From: Bacillus alkalisoli
Lineage (GTDB): Bacteria > Bacillota > Bacilli > Bacillales > Bacillaceae_I
Direction: 5' to 3'
Assembly (NCBI RefSeq): GCF_002797415.1
Contig: NZ_NISO01000006.1
Location: forward strand, 1 to 61,628
Length of the DNA stretch: 61,628 nucleotides
A program made the translations under genes and the position numbers. Positions 1-8,639 of this stretch are shown here, in pieces; within the stretch, counting starts at the first letter, position 1, and every line of letters starts with the position of its first letter. The notes below the pieces were generated by a model that was not told where the DNA came from, ran no database searches, and saw only the letters and a program-made list of their open reading frames with translations.

Positions 1-483
<483 letters not shown>

Positions 484-578
484 GTGTTTGAGCTTATGCT
501 CATAATGTTTGCTGACTAATGTCAATTAATTGTTTGTTGTTAATCTTAAAGATTAACTTACACGCTGTTGTTTTGTTT

Positions 579-593
579 AGTTTTCAAAGAACA
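579..593 (-). promoter_or_regulatory. rRNA leader boxA-like antitermination site
   Basis: On the minus strand the leader carries TGTTCTTTGAAAACT, the boxA-type element usual in Bacillus rRNA leaders, between promoter P2 and the 16S 5' end. boxA recruits the Nus antitermination complex. A short palindrome (GTTAATCTT/AAAGATTAAC) follows at about 539-557 and may take part in pre-rRNA folding. Confidence 0.65.
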
Positions 594-625
594 TTTTTAA
601 CTCATCGCTCAGAAGCGACTTTATT

Positions 626-654
626 AATATAACACACTGAGATTTTCATGTCAA
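626..654 (-). promoter_or_regulatory. rRNA operon promoter P2 (sigma-A)
   Basis: The minus strand shows a perfect -35 TTGACA (649-654), a 17-nt spacer and -10 TATATT (626-631). It is the nearer of two tandem promoters in front of the 16S gene, the arrangement typical of Bacillus rrn operons. Confidence 0.88.
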
Positions 655-709
655 TATGTTTTTTATTTTATCGCTTTGTGAATGCTTGTGTTCCGTAGCG
701 ACGAATAAT

Positions 710-739
710 AATATAACATCTTTGTAACATTTAAGTCAA
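710..739 (-). promoter_or_regulatory. rRNA operon promoter P1 (sigma-A)
   Basis: The minus strand shows -35 TTGACT (734-739) and -10 TATATT (710-715) with an 18-nt spacer; TTATAT one base over would give 17. It lies upstream of P2 and just past the stop codon of the small ORF at 759-995. Confidence 0.75.
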
Positions 740-758
740 TGCTTTTTATTAAATAAAA

Positions 759-995
759 TTAATATATGTTTTTATGGTTATAGTATTGTTTATTTCTTAT
801 GTATTGAACACATTCAGAGTGCGGCGCTACTCTCGTAAATACTTGAAATAATAATTGATATCTCTCTTCCATTGCATGCTTCACCACTCGATCGATTCTT
901 TTATCTTCAAAGTCATGCAATAATTCCTCTAATTCTCTTTTTAATAAGTATTCCACTTCTTTAATTTCCTTTTTACTTAACAGAAGCCCTAACAT
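759..995 (-). CDS. Small conserved-looking protein of unknown function (78 aa)
   Basis: The 78-residue product is charged and mostly helical in appearance, with heptad-like Leu/Glu/Lys spacing over the first 60 residues and no signal peptide or membrane segment. A good ribosome site (GAGGTGATTGG then ATG) supports translation. The gene sits between the rRNA promoters and pdaB and points toward the 16S gene, so read-through could enter the rRNA operon. I recognise the general type, small ORFs next to Bacillaceae rRNA operons, but know no function. Reality of the gene is likely; any role is unknown. Confidence 0.68.
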   Translation of the reverse strand: MLGLLLSKKEIKEVEYLLKRELEELLHDFEDKRIDRVVKHAMEERYQLLFQVFTRVAPHSECVQYIRNKQYYNHKNIY

Positions 996-1133
996 CCAAT
1001 CACCTCAAGATTAATTTGTACTATTTTTTCCACTAACTCTTTTTTTATGAAACATTTTTATAAATTTTTCCTAGCATAAGTTCTGTCCGATTGAATACGT
1101 ATTAAATAGAGACGTGGACAAGGAGAGGATGGC

Positions 1134-1898
1134 ATGAATTTTTTCTATGTAGTAAACGGAAAGAAGCTGAAACAATTAGCTATTATTGTTATTACTGCTT
1201 TTTTTACTGCGGGTATTTTATATATAGAGAACATTTCGAATCAACCAGTGTTTTCTACGAAAAAAGGACCTGTTGCTGTTTATAAAGGGGAAGGAAAAGA
1301 AAAGGAGATAGCCCTTACCTTTGATATTGATTGGGGAGATGAGAAAGCTATACCCATTTTGGATATCTTAAAAGAACAAGGTATTACCAACGCGACGTTT
1401 TTTTTATCGGCATCTTGGGCAGAGCGCCATCCACAAGTTGTTAAACGAATAGTGGACGATGGTCACGAAGTTGGAAGCATGGGTTATCAATCAGAAAATT
1501 ACACTTCTCTTGATAACGCAAAGGTAAAAAAAGATATTCTAAAAGCTAAAGATGTATTTCAAAAGCTAGAAGTAAAGAATATTCACTTACTTAGACCACC
1601 AAACGGCAACTTTAATAAAGAAGTGTTACAAATCGCCACCTCATTAGGGTATTCCGTTGTACATTGGAGCGTTGATTCTCATGATTGGTTAAATCCAGGT
1701 AAAGAAATCATTGTTTCAAACGTCATATCTAAAGCGGATAAAGGGGATATTATTTTAATGCATGCATCAGATAGTGCAAAACAGACGAAGGATGCGTTAC
1801 CTGAAATCCTAAACTATTTAAAAGACAAAGAATTAAAAGTGACTTCTGTTTCTGAACTTATTTCTAACACAAAAACAAAGAGCTCTAATATAGATTAA
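1134..1898 (+). CDS. pdaB: Sporulation polysaccharide deacetylase PdaB
   Basis: A NodB-fold carbohydrate esterase-4 protein of 254 aa with one N-terminal membrane anchor (about residues 13-31) and a deacetylase domain from about 55 to 240. The first metal motif reads TFDIDWGDE, and conserved blocks [10 protein letters not shown] and [11 protein letters not shown] are present. The usual HxxxH metal pair is replaced in [10 protein letters not shown]. In B. subtilis PdaB is made in the mother cell and is needed to keep the spore cortex stable late in sporulation. The start follows an AGGAGAGGATGGC ribosome site. It is convergent with kbaA and shares a terminator with it. Confidence 0.93.
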   Translation: MNFFYVVNGKKLKQLAIIVITAFFTAGILYIENISNQPVFSTKKGPVAVYKGEGKEKEIALTFDIDWGDEKAIPILDILKEQGITNATFFLSASWAERHPQVVKRIVDDGHEVGSMGYQSENYTSLDNAKVKKDILKAKDVFQKLEVKNIHLLRPPNGNFNKEVLQIATSLGYSVVHWSVDSHDWLNPGKEIIVSNVISKADKGDIILMHASDSAKQTKDALPEILNYLKDKELKVTSVSELISNTKTKSSNID

Positions 1899-1904
1899 TC
1901 TATA

Positions 1905-1961
1905 CAAAAAAAAGTGCGTCCTTTTTAAAGATTAACCTCTTTAAAAGGACGCATTTTTTAT
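1905..1961. terminator. Bidirectional terminator between pdaB and kbaA
   Basis: An 11-bp stem (TGCGTCCTTTT / AAAAGGACGCA) is flanked by A-runs on the left and T-runs on the right, so it can end transcripts from both convergent genes. Confidence 0.9.
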
Positions 1962-2590
1962 TTTTTCTTCCTTTGCTTTAATGCTTCTTGTTCTAGTGCT
2001 GATTTTTCGTTTAACTTGTGAAGTACCAGTATTTGATATGAGTTACATGCTAGCAACGGAAAAAGCATTAGTAATAACCAACTTGGATCGTTTACACGTA
2101 CAACCGGAAACCATTCCGCTGTTGTAACAACAATCATGAAGAAAAGCGTAGGAATAAATGCGTGATAGTTTGTTTGTGCTGATTTTACATAAGCAACTAA
2201 TAAAGCATAAATTAGCATAAATACAGGTATCGCGAAATATGGTAACCATGACTCCCCTTCATATGCAAAGAAGTAGTAACGGAAATATACTAAGTCAAAT
2301 AATATGAAGGCAATTAAAACAACTTGTACATATGTCCAGTAGGAACGGAATATTCCATGTCCAAAGCGGTGAATGGTTAGATAGGCGAAGAAGCCCATTT
2401 GACTTATAACACTAAAGATTAAACCTACGCCAATAAACCAAAATGTAACAGATAATATATCTAACACTTGAAAGTTTTCAAATAGTTCTTTATGCCTGTC
2501 CCATCTAACTACAAAACCGACGATAGCTGTTGAAAGCCCACCGATGAATAATGTGTTAATAAACAAGCGTACCCAATTACGACTGTTCAT
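1958..2590 (-). CDS. kbaA: KinB-signalling pathway activation protein KbaA
   Basis: An integral membrane protein of 210 aa with about six hydrophobic segments and a Lys/Arg-rich C-terminal tail (KQRKKK). The opening MNSRNWVRLF is that of KbaA, which in B. subtilis is required for KinB to feed the Spo0A phosphorelay at the start of sporulation. I chose the ATG at 2590 because GGAGGAAAAAC precedes it; the frame is open for 32 more codons upstream without a comparable site. A possible extended -10 (TGGTACAAT, 2626-2634) lies just upstream. It is divergent from gerD, whose promoter falls in this upstream stretch. Confidence 0.9.
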   Translation of the reverse strand: MNSRNWVRLFINTLFIGGLSTAIVGFVVRWDRHKELFENFQVLDILSVTFWFIGVGLIFSVISQMGFFAYLTIHRFGHGIFRSYWTYVQVVLIAFILFDLVYFRYYFFAYEGESWLPYFAIPVFMLIYALLVAYVKSAQTNYHAFIPTLFFMIVVTTAEWFPVVRVNDPSWLLLMLFPLLACNSYQILVLHKLNEKSALEQEALKQRKKK

Positions 2591-2674
2591 GTTTTTCCTC
2601 CATTTTTCTTCAAATATCTCTACTGATTGTACCAACAGCAATGCGAAAAATCTACCTTTCCCAATATTTAATTG

Positions 2675-2704
2675 TGTATATTTCATTAAATCTGATACAT
2701 ATTA
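2675..2704 (+). promoter_or_regulatory. Sigma-G promoter of gerD
   Basis: TGTATA (2675-2680), a 17-nt spacer and CATATTA (2698-2704) fit the forespore sigma-G consensus (TGAATA / CATACTA). It lies 37 bp before the gerD start. gerD is a known sigma-G gene in B. subtilis, so position and function agree. Confidence 0.8.
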
Positions 2705-2741
2705 AGCGTAGTAATATTAGTAGAAAGGAGCTGTCTGACGT

Positions 2742-3383
2742 ATGAAGAGACGGCTTTTATTGCTCATTATCATTTTTGCTCTCTCTGGATGTGCAGCCGC
2801 AGATCAAGGCGGAGGACAAATTGATTATGAAGAAACAAAGAAAATGGTCGTGGATATATTAAAAACAGATGAGGGTAAAAAAGCAATCGAAGACGTAATG
2901 GCTGACGAGAAGATGCGTCAAAACCTAGTATTAGATCAGCAAGTCGTAACGGAATCTATTGCTCAAACTTTGAACTCTGATACTGGTGCGAAATTCTGGA
3001 CAAAAACCTTTGAAGATCCGAAGTTTGCAGAAGCATTCGCAAAAAGCATGCAGAAAGAACATGAAACATTAATCAAAGATTTAATGAAAGATCCTGAATA
3101 TCAAGAACTAATGATGCAAATTTTACAAGACCCTGAAATGCAAAAAGAATATTTAACCGTTATTCAAAGCAAAGAATTTCGAGTACATTTGCAAAAAGTA
3201 ATGACAGAAACATTTGAAAGTCCATTGTTCAAAGCAAAGCTACAAGCCATACTTCTTAAAGGTGCGGAGGAACTTCAAGCTGGCCAACCTTCCGACCAAG
3301 GTGGTGGAGGGCAACAAGGAGGTAGTGAAGGCGGAGAAGAATCTGCACAAAGTGGTAGTGGCGGTAACGGTGGTCAAGGATAA
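2742..3383 (+). CDS. gerD: Spore germination lipoprotein GerD
   Basis: A 213-aa lipoprotein: positively charged start, hydrophobic core, lipobox LSGC with Cys17 as the lipidation site. The middle is a Glu/Lys/Met-rich helical region, and the last 25 or so residues are a Gly/Ser/Gln-rich tail. In B. subtilis GerD sits in the spore inner membrane and is needed for clustering of the germinant receptors. The ribosome site GAAAGGAGCTG precedes ATG. Expression is expected in the forespore from the sigma-G promoter upstream. It ends at a terminator shared with salA. Confidence 0.93.
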   Translation: MKRRLLLLIIIFALSGCAAADQGGGQIDYEETKKMVVDILKTDEGKKAIEDVMADEKMRQNLVLDQQVVTESIAQTLNSDTGAKFWTKTFEDPKFAEAFAKSMQKEHETLIKDLMKDPEYQELMMQILQDPEMQKEYLTVIQSKEFRVHLQKVMTETFESPLFKAKLQAILLKGAEELQAGQPSDQGGGGQQGGSEGGEESAQSGSGGNGGQG

Positions 3384-3430
3384 AAAAAGGATGGCCAGTG
3401 TATAATCCTACACTTTGCCATCCTTTTTGT
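3383..3430. terminator. Bidirectional terminator between gerD and salA
   Basis: Nested stem GGATGGC...GCCATCC with inner AGTGTA/TACACT, A-run before and T-run after; serves the convergent gerD and salA genes. Confidence 0.88.
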
Positions 3431-4477
3431 TTATGCTAAATCTGTTACTTGCTTTGCCATTTCTAAATAAATTTTTCCTAGTGGATGATTCTCTTGATAT
3501 ACAGAAGGAGCAAAATCTTCGTCATTCCAATCAGGTTGTTGTAACGGAAGTCGACCTAATAATGGTGCCTGAAGCTCTTCTGATAGCTTGTCTCCGCCAC
3601 CTTTTCCAAACACATACTCTTTTTCACCAGTTAGCTTACTTTCAAAATAAGCCATATTTTCAATAACACCAATTACTTCATGGTTTGTTTTTATTGCCAT
3701 AGCACCAGCACGTGCTGCAACAAACGCTGCAGTTGGATGTGGTGTTGTAACTATAACCTCTTTACAAGCTGGTAACATGGAATGAACATCTAAAGCTACA
3801 TCTCCTGTACCTGGAGGAAGGTCTAATAATAAATAGTCTAGCTCTCCCCACTCCACTTCGCTAAAAAAGCTGTTAAGCATTTTTCCAAGCATCGGACCAC
3901 GCCAAATAACAGGTGAATTATCCTCTACAAAGAAGCCCATAGAGATAACTTGGACGCCAAAACGTTCTACAGGAATGATACGCTCCCCTCGAACAACTGG
4001 TCTCTTTGTAATACCCATCATATCTGGCACACTAAATCCATAAATATCTGCGTCGATTAATCCTACTTTCTTACCTAAACGAGCAAGTGAAACTGCTAAG
4101 TTAACCGAAACCGTTGACTTACCTACTCCACCTTTTCCGCTAGCAATAGCAATAAAAGTTGTTTTGTTATTATCCATTATCGATTTTTCTTCTTGAGGTA
4201 AGCTCTCGCTATATTTCGCTAATGTTTCTCCAGGTAGATCTGTAAAGCGCAAACCTACAGAATCAGCACCTGCTTCTTTTAGGCGTTGAACAATAGTACC
4301 TTGTAATTGCATTTGTTCAGCTGTACCTGTTTTTGCGATAGCCACTTTCACACTAACATGATTCTTTTCTTCTTTAATAGATATTTCTTGAATGGCATTT
4401 GTTTCTTCTAAAGTCTTATGTAAAAAAGGGTCCTTTAAACTATTTAATTGTTGTAATACTAACTCTCTTGTAATCAC
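3431..4477 (-). CDS. salA: Mrp/NBP35-family ATPase SalA
   Basis: A 348-aa protein with an N-terminal MIP18/DUF59-like domain (about 1-85) and a ParA/MinD-type ATPase domain with deviant Walker A SGKGGVGKST near residue 114. In B. subtilis SalA (YbaL) represses scoC and so raises extracellular protease expression; the wider family includes Fe-S carrier proteins. The CxxC pair of Fe-S carrier Mrp proteins is absent: the matching stretch reads ENMAYFESKLTGEKEY. I prefer the GTG at 4477, which lies six bases past GGGGTG; a GTG nine bases upstream overlaps that site. Confidence 0.9.
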   Translation of the reverse strand: MITRELVLQQLNSLKDPFLHKTLEETNAIQEISIKEEKNHVSVKVAIAKTGTAEQMQLQGTIVQRLKEAGADSVGLRFTDLPGETLAKYSESLPQEEKSIMDNNKTTFIAIASGKGGVGKSTVSVNLAVSLARLGKKVGLIDADIYGFSVPDMMGITKRPVVRGERIIPVERFGVQVISMGFFVEDNSPVIWRGPMLGKMLNSFFSEVEWGELDYLLLDLPPGTGDVALDVHSMLPACKEVIVTTPHPTAAFVAARAGAMAIKTNHEVIGVIENMAYFESKLTGEKEYVFGKGGGDKLSEELQAPLLGRLPLQQPDWNDEDFAPSVYQENHPLGKIYLEMAKQVTDLA

Positions 4478-4520
4478 ACGGTTCACCCCTATTAAGTTCT
4501 ATGAATTCGTTTACAAAAAT

Positions 4521-4549
4521 AGTATATCACATTGTCCCTATGTTGCGAA
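4521..4549 (-). promoter_or_regulatory. Sigma-A promoter of salA
   Basis: The minus strand has TTCGCA (4544-4549), a 17-nt spacer and TATACT (4521-4526), about 45 bp before the salA start. The -35 is weak, the -10 good. Confidence 0.6.
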
Positions 4550-4603
4550 CGTAACCGTATTTTGTACAGGAAAAAAGATTGGTGACGTTAATTTTTTTGT
4601 CAT

Positions 4604-4646
4604 ATTTTCATAAAAAATAAAACCCGCCATTAATCTGGTGGGTTTA
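4604..4646 (-). terminator. Terminator of cwlD
   Basis: On the minus strand ACCCACC...GGCGGGT forms a stem followed by TTTTATTTTTT. The left arm overlaps the last codons of cwlD and one arm pair is mismatched. Confidence 0.75.
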
Positions 4647-5340
4647 GTTCGTTTGTGTAATTTCTCATTATGCCATTATAAATAGAACCTGCTAAAGCCT
4701 TTTGATATTCTTCTGACCTTAACAATTCACGTTCACTAGCATTAGATAAAAAGCCTACTTCCACTAATGCGCCTGGAATATTGGCATGCTTTAATAAATA
4801 GATGCCATTAATTGATTTTGCACTTCTATCTGTATTACCTAAATTCGTCCTTAATTCATCTTGAATAAATTTAGCCAAACGCTCATTGTCTTCTAAAGAA
4901 CGATAATAAAACGTTTGTGCTCCTCTCCACTTCGGAGAAGGTATCGCATTTAAATGTAAACTAATAAACATATCCCCATTCGAGTGATTCACCATTTCCA
5001 CTCTTTTACGCAAGTCTTCTATCTTTCTTCTACTGTAACCTTTAGTAGTAGGATCTGCTAAATCCACATCTGTCTCCCTTGTCATTAAGACGAAAGCTCC
5101 TTGTTCTTGAAGATAATCACGTAAGTATAAGGACACTTGAAGTGCTACATCTTTTTCTAGTATGTCTCCACCTACTGCACCACCATCAGGACCACCATGA
5201 CCAGGGTCTAAGATGATCACCTTTCCAGTCAACGGTAAATTCCATTGCTCCCATGTATCTTCATTAAAAAATTGGAATTGAAATAAGTATATTAATGTTA
5301 ACGCACCAGTAATGAAAGCCCATATATGCTTTTTTCTCAA
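4630..5340 (-). CDS. cwlD: Spore cortex N-acetylmuramoyl-L-alanine amidase CwlD
   Basis: A zinc amidase (Amidase_3) of 236 aa with an N-terminal membrane or signal segment (about 7-24). Zinc ligands and catalytic residues are visible: His48 in DPGHGG, Glu62 in LEKDV, a second His in SLHLNA and Glu in LVEVGFLSN. CwlD, with PdaA, makes the muramic-delta-lactam of spore cortex that germination enzymes recognise. I assign a TTG start at 5340 because GGGAGGG lies seven bases upstream and the length then matches the 237-aa B. subtilis protein. It follows ybaK, as in B. subtilis. Confidence 0.92.
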   Translation of the reverse strand: MRKKHIWAFITGALTLIYLFQFQFFNEDTWEQWNLPLTGKVIILDPGHGGPDGGAVGGDILEKDVALQVSLYLRDYLQEQGAFVLMTRETDVDLADPTTKGYSRRKIEDLRKRVEMVNHSNGDMFISLHLNAIPSPKWRGAQTFYYRSLEDNERLAKFIQDELRTNLGNTDRSAKSINGIYLLKHANIPGALVEVGFLSNASERELLRSEEYQKALAGSIYNGIMRNYTNELNPPD

Positions 5341-5403
5341 ACCTAATCCCTCCCGCAAGTCCCTACTAACACTATATGGGACAAGGGACAAGTTTATGAA
5401 TAA

Positions 5404-5847
5404 TTAGTGCAAACGCATACGGTACCTTTTTAACGATTTATGGAATCCTTCTTTCCACCAATAGTCAATATACATTTCACATTTATAATAAAAAGATTCA
5501 CTTTCAAATTCATTCTCACTGATGAAACCCCAATAGGTAAAGTAATCATAAAGTGTGTCTATTAAGTATTTTTCTTCCACGTAGCACCTTGTTTTTACTT
5601 TTTCTACTTCTTCACCTAAGTAGCCAAATTTTCCATAGGACGCCCCGAGTAAGAAAGACTCAATCGCTAAATCAATACACCCTTCTTCTACCTCAACGAT
5701 CGGTCTTCCTTTTAAAGAGAGTTGCGGACCGAAGAATTCTTTTGTCTTTTTTCTCAAAACTTCGAGAGAAATTTCCCTTAATACTTTTCTTTCGTAATCC
5801 ATTTGCTTCTCTCGTTGCTTTTCTTTGAAGGTTGTTACTACAGTCAT
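5404..5847 (-). CDS. ybaK: DUF2521-family protein YbaK
   Basis: A 147-aa soluble protein without known catalytic motifs; it is rich in Tyr, Phe, Glu and Lys, and carries YFTYWGF and YIDYWW aromatic clusters near the C-terminus. It matches my memory of YbaK, which precedes cwlD in B. subtilis. No biochemical function is known to me. The ATG at 5847 follows AAAGGGTGTGAAAGA, and the frame extends 14 codons further upstream without a better site. Likely co-transcribed with cwlD. The ybaJ methyltransferase gene that lies between rpsI and ybaK in B. subtilis is absent here. Confidence 0.82.
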   Translation of the reverse strand: MTVVTTFKEKQREKQMDYERKVLREISLEVLRKKTKEFFGPQLSLKGRPIVEVEEGCIDLAIESFLLGASYGKFGYLGEEVEKVKTRCYVEEKYLIDTLYDYFTYWGFISENEFESESFYYKCEMYIDYWWKEGFHKSLKRYRMRLH

Positions 5848-5938
5848 TCTTTCACACCCTTTCTCGGTTATTGTTTGACCGAAAAACACTCATCATGCGT
5901 AAAATGAATGAGTACGTTTTTCCAAGAAAGGAAATGAA

Positions 5939-5975
5939 AATTAAAAAACTCCCAAACCAATAAGGCTTGAGAGTT
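5939..5975 (-). terminator. Terminator of the rplM-rpsI operon
   Basis: A 12-bp stem on the minus strand (AACTCTCAAGCC / GGTTTGGGAGTT, two G-U pairs, 5-nt loop) is followed by TTTTTTAA. It lies 12 bp past the rpsI stop codon. Confidence 0.93.
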
Positions 5976-5987
5976 TGAACGTCCAAA

Positions 5988-6380
5988 TTAACGTTTTGAG
6001 AACTGAGGTGCTTTACGAGCGCCTTTAAGTCCGTATTTTTTACGCTCTTTCATACGTGCGTCACGAGTTAATAATCCAGCGCGCTTTAACGTTCCGCGGT
6101 ATTCTGGATCAGCTTGTAATAGTGCACGAGAGATACCGTGGCGGATTGCACCAGCTTGACCAGTGTAACCTCCACCTTTCACGTTTACTAATACATCGTA
6201 GCTACCTTCTGTTTCAGTAGCTGCTAAAGGTTGCTTTACTACGTTACGTAAAGCTTCGAATGGAATATAGTTTTCGATTTCACGATCGTTGATCACAATG
6301 CGTCCGTTACCAGGAACTAGACGTACACGAGCAACAGAACTTTTACGACGACCAGTGCCGTAGTATTGTACTTGTGCCAA
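5988..6380 (-). CDS. rpsI: 30S ribosomal protein uS9
   Basis: Full-length S9 of 130 aa, starting [13 protein letters not shown] and ending in the conserved basic tail KAPQFSKR, which reaches into the ribosomal P site and touches tRNA. It follows rplM with a 20-bp gap and an AAGGAGGTTA ribosome site, forming the usual rplM-rpsI pair. It is the last gene before the operon terminator. The product is a ribosome component with no unusual residues noticed. Confidence 0.97.
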   Translation of the reverse strand: MAQVQYYGTGRRKSSVARVRLVPGNGRIVINDREIENYIPFEALRNVVKQPLAATETEGSYDVLVNVKGGGYTGQAGAIRHGISRALLQADPEYRGTLKRAGLLTRDARMKERKKYGLKGARKAPQFSKR

Positions 6381-6400
6381 AGTAATAACCTCCTTAATAA

Positions 6401-6838
6401 TTAACCACGAAGTTCGTAAGCTTCAGGTTTTTGTGCTTGGTGTGGATGCTCGTTACCAGCATACACGTTTAATTTTTTGAACATTTGACGTCCTAAGCTA
6501 TTTTTTGGAAGCATTCCTTTAATAGCTAGTTCTAACATCTTTGTAGGATAGTTAGTACGCATTTCTAATGCCGTTCTTTGCTTTAATCCACCTGGGTGCA
6601 TAGTGTGACGGTAGTAAATTTTGTTGTTTAATTTATTACCAGTTAAATGGATTTTCTCAGCATTGATAATAATTACATGATCTCCAGTGTCTACGTTTGG
6701 AGTGTAAGTTGGTTTATGTTTACCACGTAAAATGGATGCAACTTCGCTTGCAAGACGACCTAAAGTTTGACCTTCAGCATCGACTACGTACCATTTACGT
6801 TCTACTTCGTGTGCTTTCGCCATAAACGTTGTACGCAT
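6401..6838 (-). CDS. rplM: 50S ribosomal protein uL13
   Basis: L13 of 145 aa, the same length as in B. subtilis (as I recall it), with the conserved [20 protein letters not shown] block and C-terminal [10 protein letters not shown]13 is an early assembly protein of the large subunit. The first gene of the rplM-rpsI operon, it has its own sigma-A promoter and an upstream L13 leader RNA, by which the protein is believed to control its own synthesis. The ATG follows GGAGGGAAATCA. An internal Met at residue 6 is an alternative start. Confidence 0.97.
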   Translation of the reverse strand: MRTTFMAKAHEVERKWYVVDAEGQTLGRLASEVASILRGKHKPTYTPNVDTGDHVIIINAEKIHLTGNKLNNKIYYRHTMHPGGLKQRTALEMRTNYPTKMLELAIKGMLPKNSLGRQMFKKLNVYAGNEHPHQAQKPEAYELRG

Positions 6839-6841
6839 TGA

Positions 6842-6939
6842 TTTCCCTCCTAGAAAAATAAAAATTATTTTCGGTCATATTATATTTTTACACGATGAAA
6901 CTCTTCCGGGGCTTTATCGTGGGGTTAAAATACATACCA
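6842..6939 (-). promoter_or_regulatory. L13 leader RNA (autoregulatory)
   Basis: The roughly 100-nt leader between the promoter and rplM holds the hairpin CACGAT...ATCGTG at 6891-6921, with an AAGCCCCGGAAGAGTTT interior loop, then an AU-rich stretch and the ribosome site. This matches the L13 leader motif known from Bacillales. Its ligand is believed to be L13 itself. The boundaries are estimated from the promoter. Confidence 0.75.
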
Positions 6940-6945
6940 TGTGAT

Positions 6946-6974
6946 ATCTTACATCTTATCTGCCATATTGTCAA
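6946..6974 (-). promoter_or_regulatory. Sigma-A promoter of rplM-rpsI
   Basis: Perfect -35 TTGACA (6969-6974), 17-nt spacer and -10 TAAGAT (6946-6951) on the minus strand, about 107 bp before rplM. Confidence 0.88.
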
Positions 6975-7071
6975 GAAAATGTTACACCAGGTTTAGTTGT
7001 CATTGAAAAGTGCATTAACACATTCCCAACCTTGGCTTACCAGTACTCATTTTTAACAAAAAACATGGCTT

Positions 7072-7827
7072 TTAACACTTTTCTACGTCTTTATAATTCA
7101 CTTTCCATAAATATAACCCATGAGCTGGTGCTGTTTTTCCTGCCGATGACCTGTCTTTCTTTTCCAGTATGGTAAATATTTCAGTAGAATCTTTTTTTCC
7201 TTGTCCAATTTCTAATAAAGTGCCAACAATGATTCGGACCATGTTGTATAAAAAGCCATTGCCGACAATTCTTACGGTTAAGAATGAATCCTCTTCCAGT
7301 AATTCTAATTCGTAAATAGTTCTAACTTTATCTTCTACCTCTGTTTTAGCGGAGCAAAAACTTGTAAAGTCATGCGTCCCAAGCAAATAACTCATCGCAT
7401 TTCTGATAGAACTTTCGTTCAATTCAAAAGGATAGTGGTATGCGTAATTTCTCATAAACACACTCTGATCTTTACTTATGTCAATTTTATATCGATATTC
7501 TTTTCGTTCCACATCGAATCTAGCGTGAAAGTTCTCACTAATTTTTTGGGATGAAACGATTCGAATATCCGACGGTAAATTTGCATTTAGTGCTTTTTTC
7601 CAAGCTTCTTCATGTAAAGATAATGGTGTATCAAAATGAATCACTTGACCGACTGCATGTACTTTTGCGTCGGTTCTCCCTGACCCAGTAACTTTCACTT
7701 CTTCACCCTTATGAATTTTGGATAAGGTTTTCTGAATTTCTCCCTGGACAGTTCTTTCATTAGGCTGTACTTGATAGCCTTGAAACGACGTACCGTCATA
7801 TGAAACAATGCACATAACTCTATTCAT
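7072..7827 (-). CDS. truA: tRNA pseudouridine(38-40) synthase TruA
   Basis: A 251-aa pseudouridine synthase that isomerises U38, U39 and U40 in the tRNA anticodon stem. The catalytic Asp is Asp53 in [10 protein letters not shown]; other TruA blocks are HFHARFD-like [14 protein letters not shown] and [13 protein letters not shown] chose the ATG at 7827, which follows AGGTGAAGAATATTTA and gives the family length; 31 more in-frame codons upstream are Cys/Tyr-rich, lie within ecfT and look non-coding. It is 17 bp downstream of ecfT and probably co-transcribed with it, as in B. subtilis. Confidence 0.95.
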   Translation of the reverse strand: MNRVMCIVSYDGTSFQGYQVQPNERTVQGEIQKTLSKIHKGEEVKVTGSGRTDAKVHAVGQVIHFDTPLSLHEEAWKKALNANLPSDIRIVSSQKISENFHARFDVERKEYRYKIDISKDQSVFMRNYAYHYPFELNESSIRNAMSYLLGTHDFTSFCSAKTEVEDKVRTIYELELLEEDSFLTVRIVGNGFLYNMVRIIVGTLLEIGQGKKDSTEIFTILEKKDRSSAGKTAPAHGLYLWKVNYKDVEKC

Positions 7828-7844
7828 TAAATATTCTTCACCTA

Positions 7845-8639
7845 CTACGTACGGATTGTAAACAAGACAATAGTTACAATAGCAAGGATAGCCATTAACA
7901 TAGAGTCTCTTGTTTTCCATTGTAATAACCTAAATTTCGTTCTACCTTCACCGCCACGATATCCTCTAGCTTCCATCGCCGTAGCGAGCTCTTCAGCCCG
8001 TTTAAAAGCACTAATAAATAGTGGCACAAGTAAAGGTACTAATGCTCGCACTCTATCCTTAATTGGGCCACTAGTGAACTCTACACCTCTTGCACTTTGT
8101 GCTTTCATAATTTTATCAGTTTCTTGCATTAAAGTTGGAATAAAGCGTAACGAAATTGACATCATTAACGAAAGTTCATGAACAGGTACACGATAGCGCT
8201 TAAGTGGACCTAAAAGTGTTTCCATCCCGTCCGTCACTTCAATTGGTGTTGTAGTTAATGTTAAAATTGTTGTTATCGTAATCAAAAAGATAAAACGGAA
8301 GGAAATAAAGATTGCCTGTTCTACGCCCTCTTTATACACTTCAAGAAAGCCTAATTTAAATAATAATTGCCCATCCTTCGTTAAAAATACATGAAAAATC
8401 ATTGTGAATAAAATGATCCATATAATCGGCTTTAATCCCTTAAGAATAAATGAAGGGCTAATCTTTGTAAGCAATACTAATGAACCTACAAAAACACCTA
8501 AAACTAAATAACCTACCGCATTATTTGCTAAAAAAACAACGATGACAAATAAAAATACTAATAACAACTTTGCTCTCGGATCCATCTTGTGAATGATTGA
8601 CTCGCCAGGAACATATCTACCAATAATAAAATTATTCAT
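7845..8639 (-). CDS. ecfT: ECF transporter transmembrane protein EcfT
   Basis: A 264-aa membrane protein with several hydrophobic helices (about residues 25-65, 70-95, 110-130, 240-262) and the two cytoplasmic coupling motifs of EcfT, SARGVEF and EARGYRG, which contact the two ATPases. It is the scaffold of an energy-coupling-factor vitamin importer. Substrate-binding S components are not in the window, so this is the shared (group II) module serving several S proteins encoded elsewhere. It overlaps ecfA2 by 8 bp, and GGGGGATACGAAC precedes the ATG. Confidence 0.95.
   Translation of the reverse strand: MNNFIIGRYVPGESIIHKMDPRAKLLLVFLFVIVVFLANNAVGYLVLGVFVGSLVLLTKISPSFILKGLKPIIWIILFTMIFHVFLTKDGQLLFKLGFLEVYKEGVEQAIFISFRFIFLITITTILTLTTTPIEVTDGMETLLGPLKRYRVPVHELSLMMSISLRFIPTLMQETDKIMKAQSARGVEFTSGPIKDRVRALVPLLVPLFISAFKRAEELATAMEARGYRGGEGRTKFRLLQWKTRDSMLMAILAIVTIVLFTIRT

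Noticed and set aside
1046-1082. Possible sigma-E promoter of pdaB (AACATTT and CATAAGTT)
   Set aside because: The spacer is about 17 nt, too long for sigma-E, and the -35 match is poor, though sigma-E control of pdaB is expected from B. subtilis.
3214-3666. Plus-strand frames of 63 and 83 codons near the end of gerD and in salA
   Set aside because: They overlap well-supported genes in another frame or strand and lack ribosome sites.
7828-7920. N-terminal extension of TruA upstream of 7827
   Set aside because: Cys/Tyr-rich, lies within the ecfT coding region, and a good ribosome site precedes the later ATG at the family-typical place.
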